A stretch of 34,249 nucleotides of DNA from a virus, in IMG/VR virus record IMGVR_UViG_3300011113_000012, positions 1-34,249 of that record. One strand, 5' to 3'. The number at the start of each line of letters is the position of its first letter. Within the stretch, counting starts at the first letter, position 1. Positions 5,425-12,030 of this stretch are shown here, one piece after another. A program made the position numbers and the translations under genes. The notes under the pieces were generated by a model. It had not been told where the DNA came from. It ran no database searches and saw nothing but the letters and a program-made list of their open reading frames with translations.

Positions 5425-5434
5425 GATATATAAT
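5401..5434 (+). promoter_or_regulatory. Inverted repeat and candidate rightward promoter at the cro 3' end
   Basis: CTTAAACC-N5-GGTTTAAG (5401-5421) is a perfect 8-bp inverted repeat covering the last cro codons. Just after it, TATAAT (5429-5434) is an exact -10 consensus; no good -35 is present at 16-18 nt. There is no T-run, so this is not an obvious terminator. It could be a regulated promoter for the replication gene, or an mRNA hairpin. Confidence 0.4.
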
Positions 5435-5529
5435 GGAGGCTAGGCTACCCTTAGCGGGGGAAAAGGCGATTCGTTACCGCCCTGCCATAGTTTCCTTGAG
5501 AGTAACGACAACCGAGAACGTAAGGTTAT
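5435..5529 (+). other. Untranslated leader before the replication gene, with competing stems
   Basis: This ~95-nt stretch has no convincing gene. It holds GCTA/TAGC (5439-5442/5452-5455) and two mutually exclusive stems, GGCG/CGCC (5465-5468/5478-5481) and TCGTTAC/GTAACGA (5471-5477/5502-5508). A 38-codon frame from an ATG at 5433 exists but overlaps the next gene and has no ribosome binding site. It could be a regulated leader; nothing known is recognised. Confidence 0.35.
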
Positions 5530-6294
5530 ATGCACTACTACCAGTTTAATATTGGTGACTACAAGAGTCACACAGAGCATCTTTCCGAGATGGAAGATTT
5601 GACTTACAGGCGTTTGCTTGATTGGTACTATCTTCACGAAACCCCCATACCCCTTGATTTAACTGAAACTGCTAGGCAGATTCGTATGCGTTCGCATAGC
5701 GATTGCATTGCGTCTGTATTGCAAGAGTATTTCGAGCGCACAGATGATGGATGGGTAAATCATAGAGCCGACAAGGAAATAGCCAAGGTTGGGGACAAGT
5801 CTGAGAAGGCATCTGCTAGTGCCAAAGCCCGATGGAATAAGGCTAAAGATGCGAACGCATTGCCAACGCAATACGAAGGCAATGCTACACATAACACAAG
5901 ACACATAACCCAAGACACAGAACACATTATTAAAGAAGGTAAACCTTCTTTGTCGGGAACTGCGTTCCCACCTTGTCCACATACCGAGTTATTAAAACTT
6001 TGGGGAAAGCATTTAAGCCATTTAACTCAACCAAGAACATGGGAAGGGTCGCGCCAAGCCAACATGAGGCAAAGATGGGTGCAAGCTGCTAAACCCTCTG
6101 CATACTCGCCAGAGGGCTACAAAACAACCGAGGAAGGGCTGAAGTGGTGGGATTCGTTCTTTGGCTACATTGCCAACGACACTTCCTTGGCTAACGGGTT
6201 TGAGACCAAGGGCAGAACTTGGAGACCAGACTTAGAGTGGGTGGTTAACGCCACTAATTTTCAAAAAATCATTGATGGAAAGTATGCAAAATGA
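5530..6294 (+). CDS. DUF1376-type replication protein (254 aa)
   Basis: The N-terminal ~90 residues fit the DUF1376 (YdaU) domain: YYQFNIGDYKSHTEHLSEME, then DLTYRRLLDWYYLHETPIP and an LTETARQIRM helix. These proteins occupy the replication-initiator slot in many lambdoid phages. A low-complexity linker (KASASAKARWNKAKDAN) follows, then a C-terminal part resembling phage O-type C-termini (WDSFFGYIANDTSL, LEWVVNATNFQKIIDGKY), probably for helicase-loader contacts. It lies directly downstream of cro, as O does in lambda. Any origin inside the gene is not obvious by eye. Confidence 0.78.
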   Translation: MHYYQFNIGDYKSHTEHLSEMEDLTYRRLLDWYYLHETPIPLDLTETARQIRMRSHSDCIASVLQEYFERTDDGWVNHRADKEIAKVGDKSEKASASAKARWNKAKDANALPTQYEGNATHNTRHITQDTEHIIKEGKPSLSGTAFPPCPHTELLKLWGKHLSHLTQPRTWEGSRQANMRQRWVQAAKPSAYSPEGYKTTEEGLKWWDSFFGYIANDTSLANGFETKGRTWRPDLEWVVNATNFQKIIDGKYAK

Positions 6295-6521
6295 GTTTCG
6301 CTAAACCTACCCCTAAACAAGAATCTACCTTTGACGAAGAACAAAAACTTATGTGCTCTGCGCCTGGTTGCCCTAAGCGGTGGACTGTCCATTTGAGTGG
6401 TGACCGCCCTAAGTGTTCCGAGCACCAATGGGCTAAAGACCCTGCTGATTACCGCAGACCTATCGTTGCCAAGCCTGTGCCTCAGACTGTGCAGCAATGG
6501 TATGAGAAGGAAGACTTTTGA
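6291..6521 (+). CDS. Small zinc-ribbon-like protein (76 aa)
   Basis: This 76-aa protein has the candidate metal ligands Cys22, Cys27, Cys42 and His45 (MCSAPGCPKRW ... PKCSEHQW). They form a compact single zinc site of the kind seen in small phage proteins placed just after replication genes. The ATGA start overlaps the DUF1376 stop, so the two are translated together. It may help load the replicative helicase or bind DNA; this is inferred from position only. Confidence 0.7.
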   Translation: MSFAKPTPKQESTFDEEQKLMCSAPGCPKRWTVHLSGDRPKCSEHQWAKDPADYRRPIVAKPVPQTVQQWYEKEDF

Positions 6522-7537
6522 TGCGAATTTTAATCATCGAATCGTGCGAAAAGCGCATGACCGCTGACACAGTTACTTCGATTGTTCATGTCAAGAACTC
6601 TTTAATTTTGCGTGACCATCTTGGTTGTGATTTTGTTAGCCACGAATCAGAAGTAGCCAAAGCCTTGGAAAACAACTACGACAGAATTATTTGTGCGTAT
6701 TCCTCGCCATATATGAAATACAACAAATATTTAGAAATCCTACAAAAGAACACCAATGCCGATATGTACTGGCTAGTAAACGACCACGATATGGAAGATA
6801 ACATTCTTTTGCGTAAATGGCTTTTGGAAAGTAACAAGCCTTATCACATGATATGCAACAACCCCAGAGAGGGCTACCGCGGCTGGATTCTCCGCAAGAA
6901 AATGAACGGCTTAACGCTTAACGATTGGATACAGAACTGGCACACAGTCAACTTAAACACGCTTGTTTTTGACGAACAAATGTTTTTTACTACTGTGGAC
7001 ACGCCAAAAGAAGATGTGATTTATTACGGCACTTTCCGCAAGCACCGAATCAAAGACATGATGGACTACAACAATGTCAACATGGTTTTGAGTTCTTCTA
7101 CAAAGAACCACGCCAAATACAAAGACGCAGGCATACAGGCTCGGTTTATTGAAAAGATTATGTGGACTGAAAAAGAAGCCGACTTATTTGAGCCAGTAGG
7201 TCTAAGGCTCAAAGATTACAAATATTCCATTTACTTTGAAGATGAACACACACATTCCAACTATGCGTTTATGGCAAACCGCTTTTACGAATGTGTAATG
7301 AACAATGTGCTTATGTTTTACGACAGCCGTTGCCAGTTGGTGATTGACAGAAGTGGCTACGCAGTTGACCCATTTCAGATTGTCAAGAATGGCGAAGAAC
7401 TAAAACTAAAAATGGAAATGCTTAATTCCGATAAGCAGTCTTATCAACATTACCTATCAATACAGCAGTCAAACGCTGAAATTATTAAGTCAGAGAGAAA
7501 GCAAGTTCTTGAAACGATTAAAGGAATATTGCAATGA
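6521..7537 (+). CDS. Putative GT-B-fold glycosyltransferase in the early region (338 aa)
   Basis: The start is taken as ATG 6521 in a TGATG overlap; the preceding TTG is also open. The N-terminus (MRILIIESCEKR) looks like the first strand of a Rossmann domain. The C-terminal part holds YSIYFEDEHTHSNYAFMANRFYECVMNNVLMFYD at about residues 236-268, the donor-nucleotide-site style E-x7-E region of GT-B enzymes, with a typical 'small place becomes visible' helix. The target could be phage DNA, host surface glycan or protein; no base hydroxylase partner is seen. Codon use is more AT-rich than in its neighbours, suggesting separate acquisition. Confidence 0.55.
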   Translation: MRILIIESCEKRMTADTVTSIVHVKNSLILRDHLGCDFVSHESEVAKALENNYDRIICAYSSPYMKYNKYLEILQKNTNADMYWLVNDHDMEDNILLRKWLLESNKPYHMICNNPREGYRGWILRKKMNGLTLNDWIQNWHTVNLNTLVFDEQMFFTTVDTPKEDVIYYGTFRKHRIKDMMDYNNVNMVLSSSTKNHAKYKDAGIQARFIEKIMWTEKEADLFEPVGLRLKDYKYSIYFEDEHTHSNYAFMANRFYECVMNNVLMFYDSRCQLVIDRSGYAVDPFQIVKNGEELKLKMEMLNSDKQSYQHYLSIQQSNAEIIKSERKQVLETIKGILQ

Positions 7538-7785
7538 CAAAGACCCAAGCCCATGCCATCCTCGACCGCATCAAAAGAAAAGACAGAAACCCCGTGTCCT
7601 TGGCTGAAACAAATCAAGCCTTGGAACGGACAGGGGATTTATGTCGAGCATTTAGCGAATCACTATGCGCTATTGGCTATGAACCCAGCGACTATCGACC
7701 ACGCCAGACACATGAGCAAGCTGCTGAAGTCGGATTTTCCTACTCTAAATACCTTGATTGTCCAACGACTGAAAGTGCTACATGA
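7534..7785 (+). CDS. Small hypothetical protein (83 aa), coupled at both ends
   Basis: ATGA overlaps join it to the glycosyltransferase upstream and the 52-aa gene downstream, and AAGGAA lies 7 nt before the ATG. The N-terminus MTKTQAHAILDRIKR with a following LERTGDLCRAF resembles a small phage family with a 'TGDL' segment, whose function I do not know. A second long frame at 7553..7828 covers nearly the same bases, so either could be the main product. The couplings favour this one. Confidence 0.6.
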   Translation: MTKTQAHAILDRIKRKDRNPVSLAETNQALERTGDLCRAFSESLCAIGYEPSDYRPRQTHEQAAEVGFSYSKYLDCPTTESAT

Positions 7786-7828
7786 GCAAAGAAGAATTGA
7801 TAGAAATGCTGAAAATAGCAAACTGTGA
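7553..7828 (+). CDS. Alternative overlapping ORF (91 aa), +1 frame
   Basis: This frame reads WLKQIKPWNGQGIYVEHLA, then HYALLAMNPATIDHARHMSK and LIVQRLKVLHEQRR, a plausible amphipathic helical protein rather than antisense noise. It lacks a Shine-Dalgarno and runs 47 nt into the next gene. It may be a shadow of the 83-aa gene, a true overprinted gene, or the 3' part of a frameshifted product. It is listed because its composition is at least as protein-like as the frame that was chosen. Confidence 0.3.
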   Translation: MPSSTASKEKTETPCPWLKQIKPWNGQGIYVEHLANHYALLAMNPATIDHARHMSKLLKSDFPTLNTLIVQRLKVLHEQRRIDRNAENSKL

Positions 7829-7940
7829 CATAAACACCATTATTTTTGCTGTCAACGCTTGGGAGATGGGCGCGGAGTGGCAGAAAGAACAAGAACAATC
7901 TATAACCATAACCATTGGTAAAACCATACACCGCGAATGA
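7782..7940 (+). CDS. Small hypothetical protein (52 aa)
   Basis: ATGA overlaps link it to the 83-aa gene before it and the RusA gene after it. The product is helical with a central FAVNAWEMGAEWQKE segment, a pattern common in small phage proteins near ninB/rusA, and ends in a beta-like ITITIGKTIHRE. Function unknown. The tight coupling and conserved-looking core support it as real. Confidence 0.68.
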   Translation: MSKEELIEMLKIANCDINTIIFAVNAWEMGAEWQKEQEQSITITIGKTIHRE

Positions 7941-8359
7941 CACTAATCGTAACTTTTGAGGTCGAAGGTGACCCAGTACCCAAAGGTAGACCAAGGTTTG
8001 CCAGACGGGGGCAGTTTGTCCAAACCTACACCGATGCCAAAACAATTGACTACGAAACCCATGTAGCCATGAAAGCCCGTCAAGCAATAGGCGCATCAGA
8101 GCCACTACAAGGGGCTTTAACTGTGTTTTTATACCTCCGCTATACCATCCCCCCATCCTATTCAAAAAAGCGCAAGGAAGCCTGTTTACGGGGCATTGAA
8201 TATCCCAAGAAAATAGACATAGATAATGTTTACAAAAGCATTACAGACGCAATGAACGGAATTGTTTACACAGATGACAGCCAGATCGTAGAGGCGCACA
8301 TCACTAAGGTCTATGCCGAGACTGCTGGCGCAAATATCATGGTGCAAGAATGCGAGTAG
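7937..8359 (+). CDS. rusA: RusA-family Holliday-junction resolvase
   Basis: This 140-aa endonuclease cleaves four-way DNA junctions during phage recombination and before packaging. It carries the family pattern: N-terminal VEGDPVPKGRPRF, then KKIDIDNVYKSITDAMNG (acidic residues Asp94, Asp96, Asp104, with Lys100) and IVYTDDSQIVEAH (Asp113, Asp114). These are the carboxylates that bind metal in RusA. Length is normal. It is coupled by ATGA to the 52-aa gene and overlaps ninB by 10 nt, the usual lambdoid 'nin' neighbourhood. Confidence 0.92.
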   Translation: MTLIVTFEVEGDPVPKGRPRFARRGQFVQTYTDAKTIDYETHVAMKARQAIGASEPLQGALTVFLYLRYTIPPSYSKKRKEACLRGIEYPKKIDIDNVYKSITDAMNGIVYTDDSQIVEAHITKVYAETAGANIMVQECE

Positions 8360-8754
8360 AGTTAAACAAGGATAACGCGACTGCGGTGATGGGAACGCTG
8401 TGGCCTAAAGTCAAAGAAGCCCTAGCCTCTGGCAAGCAATTGACCTTGGAGATCAAGGATGCAAGCAAAAGTCGAGACCAAGAAAAACTCTATCACGAAC
8501 TAATTGGGCAAATAGCAAAACAGGCTCAACACATGGGTGCTAAATGGGATGCCGAAAGTTGGAAAAGACTGTTGGTAGATTCCTATTGCCGAGAAAAAGG
8601 GCTGAAAACAGGCGCGGTTATCCCTAATTTGGCAGGCGATGGCATTGTGCAGCTTGGAATGCAAACACGCAATTTCACCAAAGAGCAAGCCTCGGAATTT
8701 GTGGAATGGTTACACGCATGGGGTGCAGAACACGGGGTGACCTTTGAACAATAA
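8350..8754 (+). CDS. ninB: NinB-family recombination protein
   Basis: This 134-aa protein resembles NinB/Orf of lambda, a recombination mediator that binds SSB and single-stranded DNA. It has the family's central helices, DASKSRDQEKLYHELIGQIA, then AKWDAESWKRLLVDSY, and the C-terminal FTKEQASEFVEWLHAWGAEHGV. It overlaps RusA at its start and the Ref-like gene at its end. It should act with the Erf/YqaJ pair expressed from the other early promoter. Confidence 0.88.
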   Translation: MRVELNKDNATAVMGTLWPKVKEALASGKQLTLEIKDASKSRDQEKLYHELIGQIAKQAQHMGAKWDAESWKRLLVDSYCREKGLKTGAVIPNLAGDGIVQLGMQTRNFTKEQASEFVEWLHAWGAEHGVTFEQ

Positions 8755-9001
8755 ACCCACACTAGCAGAGCGCAAGCACTTAGCCCAGATCAAGGAAATG
8801 AACTGTGGGGTCTGTGACGCGAGTGGCCCGAGTGACGCACACCACATCGTCCAACATGAGCAATACCTTTGTATTCCCTTATGTAAAGACTGCCACCAAG
8901 GGGCGTTTAACGGGATACACGGACAGCAAAGAATATGGAAGGTTTATAAAAAAGATGAGATGAGTGTATTGAACGAAACCATAAGAACCTTGCTAAAATA
9001 A
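8744..9001 (+). CDS. Ref-like HNH nuclease family protein (85 aa), TTG start
   Basis: The TTG start at 8744 follows GGGGTGA and overlaps ninB by 11 nt. The protein has paired cysteines Cys21/Cys24, then DAHHIV (His33, His34), then IPLCKDCHQG (Cys47, Cys50, His51) and GIHGQQRIW. This is the HNH/zinc arrangement of the P1 Ref (RecA-dependent nuclease) group. P1 Ref cuts DNA within RecA filaments; this much shorter form keeps only the nuclease-like core. The promoter of the downstream RNA gene lies inside its last codons. Confidence 0.75.
   Translation: MNNKPTLAERKHLAQIKEMNCGVCDASGPSDAHHIVQHEQYLCIPLCKDCHQGAFNGIHGQQRIWKVYKKDEMSVLNETIRTLLK
8969..8999 (+). promoter_or_regulatory. Extended -10 promoter for the 9006..9245 RNA
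   Basis: TG-C-TAAAAT at 8991-8999 is an extended -10 element with one mismatch in the hexamer. TTGAAC at 8969-8974 is a fair -35 at a long 19-nt spacing, tolerable with an extended -10. Initiation 6-7 nt downstream falls at about 9006, where the first base-paired arm of the RNA begins. Confidence 0.6.
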
Positions 9002-9005
9002 TTAA

Positions 9006-9245
9006 ACACGCATGGAGATTTGGGTAGTCTTGAGGCCCTTTCGAGCGACTTGAGTCTCCAGCCGTGTTGGTATTACGAAATGTGGGTTAGCGCCATATCT
9101 TCCTCGTTTTGTGCAAATACAAAGGAAGTCAGACAATACTGCTTTATGTAAGCGTAATATCAACACCCACACGCATGGGGATTTTGTCCCTAGCCGTGTT
9201 GGTGTAAAGCAGTTGCCGACATTTGGGGGTTCGCCCCCTTTTTTT
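9006..9245 (+). ncRNA. Structured RNA gene (or late leader RNA) with two copies of one hairpin motif
   Basis: No credible ORF spans 9002..9255. Hairpin A (9005-9068) pairs AACACG with CGTGTT, then has a CA/GC internal loop, then a 12-bp helix from TGGAGA to TCTCCA. Hairpin B (9163-9205) pairs ACACC-C-ACACG with CGTGT-T-GGTGT, has the same CA/GC loop, then TGGGGA with TCCCTA. Upper-stem pairs differ but stay complementary (A9016-T9057 against G9179-C9189). ACTGCTTTA (9138-9146) pairs with TAAAGCAGT (9205-9213), and CTTCCT with AGGAAG (9099-9104/9123-9128). A strong terminator ends it. It occupies the place of the lambda pR' 6S leader, so it may be a late-operon antitermination leader or a trans-acting RNA. 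No known class recognised. Confidence 0.72.
9225..9245 (+). terminator. Strong intrinsic terminator of the structured RNA
   Basis: GGGGG (9225-9229), a TTCG tetraloop, CCCCC (9234-9238) and seven T residues (9239-9245) make a textbook intrinsic terminator. It lies 10 nt before the next gene's ATG, so late expression must pass or bypass it. Confidence 0.9.
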
Positions 9246-9255
9246 AAGGATATAT

Positions 9256-9624
9256 ATGGCTTACGAAAACCAAAAAGATGTTGCAGACTTCATAAGCACA
9301 TTACTCCACTCGGGAACTGTTACCCACTTCATGCACCTCTCAACCGATTCCTTTGCTGTTCACATGGCATTGGGTGGGTACTACACAGAAATCATTGAAT
9401 TAACAGATTCGTTTGCAGAAGCCTACTCAGGGTGCTACGAAAAGATTAAGAACTTCCCAGAGAACTTCCATAACGCTAAAGAGCCTGTGAAGTATTTGGA
9501 AAGCATTTCCGAGTATGTCAAAAAGAATCGTAAGGCGATGCCAGACGAGAGCCAATTGCAAAACATCATTGACGAGATAGCAGCTTTAATTGATTCGACC
9601 TTGTATAAACTGACACTCAAATGA
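9256..9624 (+). CDS. DUF5856-like protein (122 aa)
   Basis: The start is ATG 9256 with AAGGA a few nt before it; an upstream GTG in frame lies inside the terminator and is rejected. The protein is helical: VADFISTLLHSGTVTHFMHL, AVHMALGGYYTEIIELTDSF, then AEAYSGCYEKI. Histidines and acids are spaced as in a small four-helix, ferritin/Dps-like bundle (the DUF5856 group of phage proteins). Role in infection is unknown. It is the first gene after the RNA terminator and overlaps the next gene by 4 nt. Confidence 0.68.
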   Translation: MAYENQKDVADFISTLLHSGTVTHFMHLSTDSFAVHMALGGYYTEIIELTDSFAEAYSGCYEKIKNFPENFHNAKEPVKYLESISEYVKKNRKAMPDESQLQNIIDEIAALIDSTLYKLTLK

Positions 9625-10298
9625 TCAGAATCTTTGCAGGCTACGACCCTCGGGAAGCGATTGGGTATCATGTTTTTACTCAATCCTTGATTGAGCGCAC
9701 CTCAGAGGCGGTGGCGATTACACCTTTTTTTGGCAAGCAAAGAGACGGGTCGAACACCTTTATCTACCAAAGATTCCTAGTGCCTTACTTCACGGGGTTT
9801 AGGGGTAGGGCGATATTTATGGACGCAAGCGATATGCTGATGCTTGCCGACATTGCCGAACTGGACAAGTTATTTGACCCCACCAAGGCGGTACAAGTAG
9901 TTAAGCACAATTACTTTACCAAGCACAGAAGGAAATACATCGGCACAGCGATGGAGACCAAGAACGAGAACTATCCAAGAAAGAACTGGTCGAGCCTGAT
10001 ACTGTGGAACTGTGAGCATCCAGATAACAGGGTGCTAGACCCTGATTTTGTTGATGACCATACAGGCTCAGAACTGCACAGATTTGAATGGCTAAAAGAC
10101 GAGCAAATAGGTGAATTACCAGAAGAATGGAATGTATTGGTAGGTGAAGACGATCAAGACGCAAAGATCGCGCATTACACTTTAGGTATACCAGAGTTTG
10201 AGCATTACAAAAATTGCGCGTATTCTCAGGAATGGCACAAAACCAAGTCAAGGATGTTAAACGGGCTGATCAACATGAAGGAAAACGCTTATGCCTAG
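9621..10298 (+). CDS. GT8-like GT-A glycosyltransferase
   Basis: This 225-aa enzyme opens with MIRIFAGYDPREAIGY, the GT8-type nucleotide-sugar strand. It has the metal-binding DxxD segment RAIFMDASDML (Asp68, Asp71), then NYPRKNWSSLILWNC, and a C-terminal HYTLGIP (about 185-191) equivalent to the GT8 HxxG motif. It should transfer a sugar from a nucleotide donor, metal-dependent. The acceptor is unknown: host LPS, a virion protein or a small molecule. It is one of several glycan-type genes in this genome and is coupled to the following 52-aa gene by an 8-nt overlap. Confidence 0.8.
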   Translation: MIRIFAGYDPREAIGYHVFTQSLIERTSEAVAITPFFGKQRDGSNTFIYQRFLVPYFTGFRGRAIFMDASDMLMLADIAELDKLFDPTKAVQVVKHNYFTKHRRKYIGTAMETKNENYPRKNWSSLILWNCEHPDNRVLDPDFVDDHTGSELHRFEWLKDEQIGELPEEWNVLVGEDDQDAKIAHYTLGIPEFEHYKNCAYSQEWHKTKSRMLNGLINMKENAYA

Positions 10299-10449
10299 TA
10301 CGAGCGCAAAACAAGCCAGATTCATGCAAGCTGCGGCTCACAACCCTGAGTTCGCCAAGAAAGCCGACATTCCTGTTAAGGTTGCCAAAGAGTTTGTCAA
10401 GGCAGACAAGAAACAAGAGATGGCGAAAGCCCTAGCGAATCGTGGCTGA
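10291..10449 (+). CDS. Small conserved-type phage protein (52 aa)
   Basis: This 52-aa basic protein (STSAKQARFMQAAAHNPEFA, then VAKEFVKADK) matches a recurrent small phage family whose members begin with a 'KKQ-F-AAAHNP-FAKK' pattern and lie near terminase or structural genes. Function not established; it may bind DNA or be a minor virion component. It overlaps the glycosyltransferase stop by 8 nt and the next gene's GTG start by 8 nt. Confidence 0.72.
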   Translation: MPSTSAKQARFMQAAAHNPEFAKKADIPVKVAKEFVKADKKQEMAKALANRG

Positions 10450-11698
10450 TTACAGAGCACTAGCCCAAGCCCTAGACCCGTATGCAATGGATACAGGGGG
10501 CATCACGCCTGACACTTTGAAAGCATTAAAAACAATAAACAAGTCACCTAACCTTTTGGGGATGATTGCTGACATTGGGCGTGGTGGGCTAAGTAATTTG
10601 GAATCGTTGGTAAGGGGTGGCGTGGCGCAGTTTGGTGGAACGCCCGTAGACACGCTAAACACGATCAGAACGCCCTATCCTATGGAAGTGATGGGGGATG
10701 TGAACTACGCCCCTGATAAACAAGTCTATGGCGGCACAAAAGACATTCTGGGAATGATGCCCAAGCGGGTAACTCAAGCCAGACCCGAAACTGCGGGGAT
10801 GGAAGAACTCGGGACAGTCATGGGGCCTGGTCTTGCCAAGGGCGTTGCGCCAGCCGTAAAAGGATACGCAAGCCTATTGGGTAATGAAGTTAATGCGGGA
10901 ATGACGGGGCAACCCACCAGATCAATCATTGGGCAAATTACGCCCAAGCCATTGCAGCTTGATGTCTATCATGGAACACCGCACAAATTGTCTTCTACCG
11001 AAACAAACCCACTTGGTGAATTTGATGCGTCAAAAATAGGTAGTGGCGCAGGCGCACAGGCTTATGGATACGGAATTTACACATCTGAATCCCCACAATT
11101 TGCTGATTACTATGCGGTAAAGAAGGGACTGCCTGACCTTGAGGGCATAGCGTCACAAAACGGCATTGAACTTAGTAAAGATGCCAGAGTTGAGTTAATG
11201 AGGCAAGCCACTAGAGATAGTAATGGCAGACCAACTAAAGCAGACAATTACATAGACCCAATGGGCGCAGTCAAGAAATTACAGAATGCAAGCATTGAAG
11301 CCAGACAATTGCCTGCTGACAAACTGCAAAACACAATCCGTGAATTCCAAAACCAAAACAAAGCATATTTGTATAAGGCAGATTTGCCAGACGAGAAAAT
11401 ACCCCAAATGTTAGATTGGGAAACCCCTGTACCAGAGGAATTGAGAAAACGCATAAGCGAAGTAATGATGAAAGAGTTTGGCTCTGGGGCAACAGGCACA
11501 AGTGGCGAGAAACTTTACAAAGAGATACAAGCCGAATATAGACGCGCTGGTAGCGATAACCCCGCTAAAGACGCATCTGCCTTTTTGCAAAAGCAGGGAG
11601 TGCCAGGCATTACATACAAAGAGATAGATACGCGCAACTATGTGACTTTTCCTGATGAGGAAAAAAACATTAAAATCCTTGAACGACAAGATCGTTAA
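10442..11698 (+). CDS. Putative ADP-ribosyltransferase-like protein, possibly virion-delivered (418 aa)
   Basis: The GTG start overlaps the small gene upstream. Residues 1-165 are a flexible, hydrophobic-patched region (SPNLLGMIADIGRGGLSNLE, VAQFGGTPVD) like phage ejection-protein N-termini. Residues about 174-224 read LDVYHGTPHKL ... FDASKIGSGAGAQAYGYGIY ... FADYY, the start of the ART domain found in phage polyvalent proteins, with His177 and Tyr213 candidates for NAD binding. The C-terminus (GVPGITYKEIDTRNYVTF) fits the last strands. It should modify a host target. Catalysis and target are inferred, not shown. It sits just before terminase. Confidence 0.62.
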   Translation: MADYRALAQALDPYAMDTGGITPDTLKALKTINKSPNLLGMIADIGRGGLSNLESLVRGGVAQFGGTPVDTLNTIRTPYPMEVMGDVNYAPDKQVYGGTKDILGMMPKRVTQARPETAGMEELGTVMGPGLAKGVAPAVKGYASLLGNEVNAGMTGQPTRSIIGQITPKPLQLDVYHGTPHKLSSTETNPLGEFDASKIGSGAGAQAYGYGIYTSESPQFADYYAVKKGLPDLEGIASQNGIELSKDARVELMRQATRDSNGRPTKADNYIDPMGAVKKLQNASIEARQLPADKLQNTIREFQNQNKAYLYKADLPDEKIPQMLDWETPVPEELRKRISEVMMKEFGSGATGTSGEKLYKEIQAEYRRAGSDNPAKDASAFLQKQGVPGITYKEIDTRNYVTFPDEEKNIKILERQDR

Positions 11699-11715
11699 AA
11701 GAACACTAAATAGTT

Positions 11716-12030
11716 ATGTCAGAAACTAAAGTAGTTAAAAGTAGAAAGAAGGCAGGAGGGCGCACATCAGGAACGCCCAACAAGACCACACAACAGGCAA
11801 GGGAGGCGATTGCTTTGTTCGTTGATGGTAATGCACACAGATTAGCAGAGTGGCTAGATAAGGTCGCAGATGGCGTTCCAGAGGCAGATATAAAACCCAA
11901 CCCTGCAAAGGCATTTGAGTTATTCCAAAGCGTAGTGGAATACCATGTGCCTAAACTTGCTAGAACAGAAATAACGGGCGCGGATGAAGGCCCAATCGAA
12001 ATGGTGGTCAAGTGGGAAGGCGTGAAGTAA
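11716..12030 (+). CDS. Probable terminase small subunit (104 aa)
   Basis: This 104-aa protein has a basic, DNA-binding-type N-terminus (SRKKAGGRTSGTPNKTTQQAR), then helices EAIALFVDGNAHRLAEWLD and AFELFQSVVEYHVPKLART. This is the pattern of small phage proteins placed directly before the large terminase and usually called the small subunit. It would recognise the packaging site and stimulate the ATPase. Its end overlaps the TerL GTG start by 19 nt. The size is short for a classical TerS, so the call rests partly on position. Confidence 0.62.
   Translation: MSETKVVKSRKKAGGRTSGTPNKTTQQAREAIALFVDGNAHRLAEWLDKVADGVPEADIKPNPAKAFELFQSVVEYHVPKLARTEITGADEGPIEMVVKWEGVK

Noticed and set aside
9006-9245. 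CRISPR-repeat mimic (RNA anti-CRISPR) or tRNA-like RNA
   Set aside because: The hairpins do not resemble the common CRISPR repeat sequences I know, and no cloverleaf or CCA end is present.
9111-9398. 95-aa ORF across the RNA gene and into the DUF5856-like gene
   Set aside because: It runs through the terminator and has no ribosome binding site; the RNA structure and the coupled frame from 9256 explain the sequence better.
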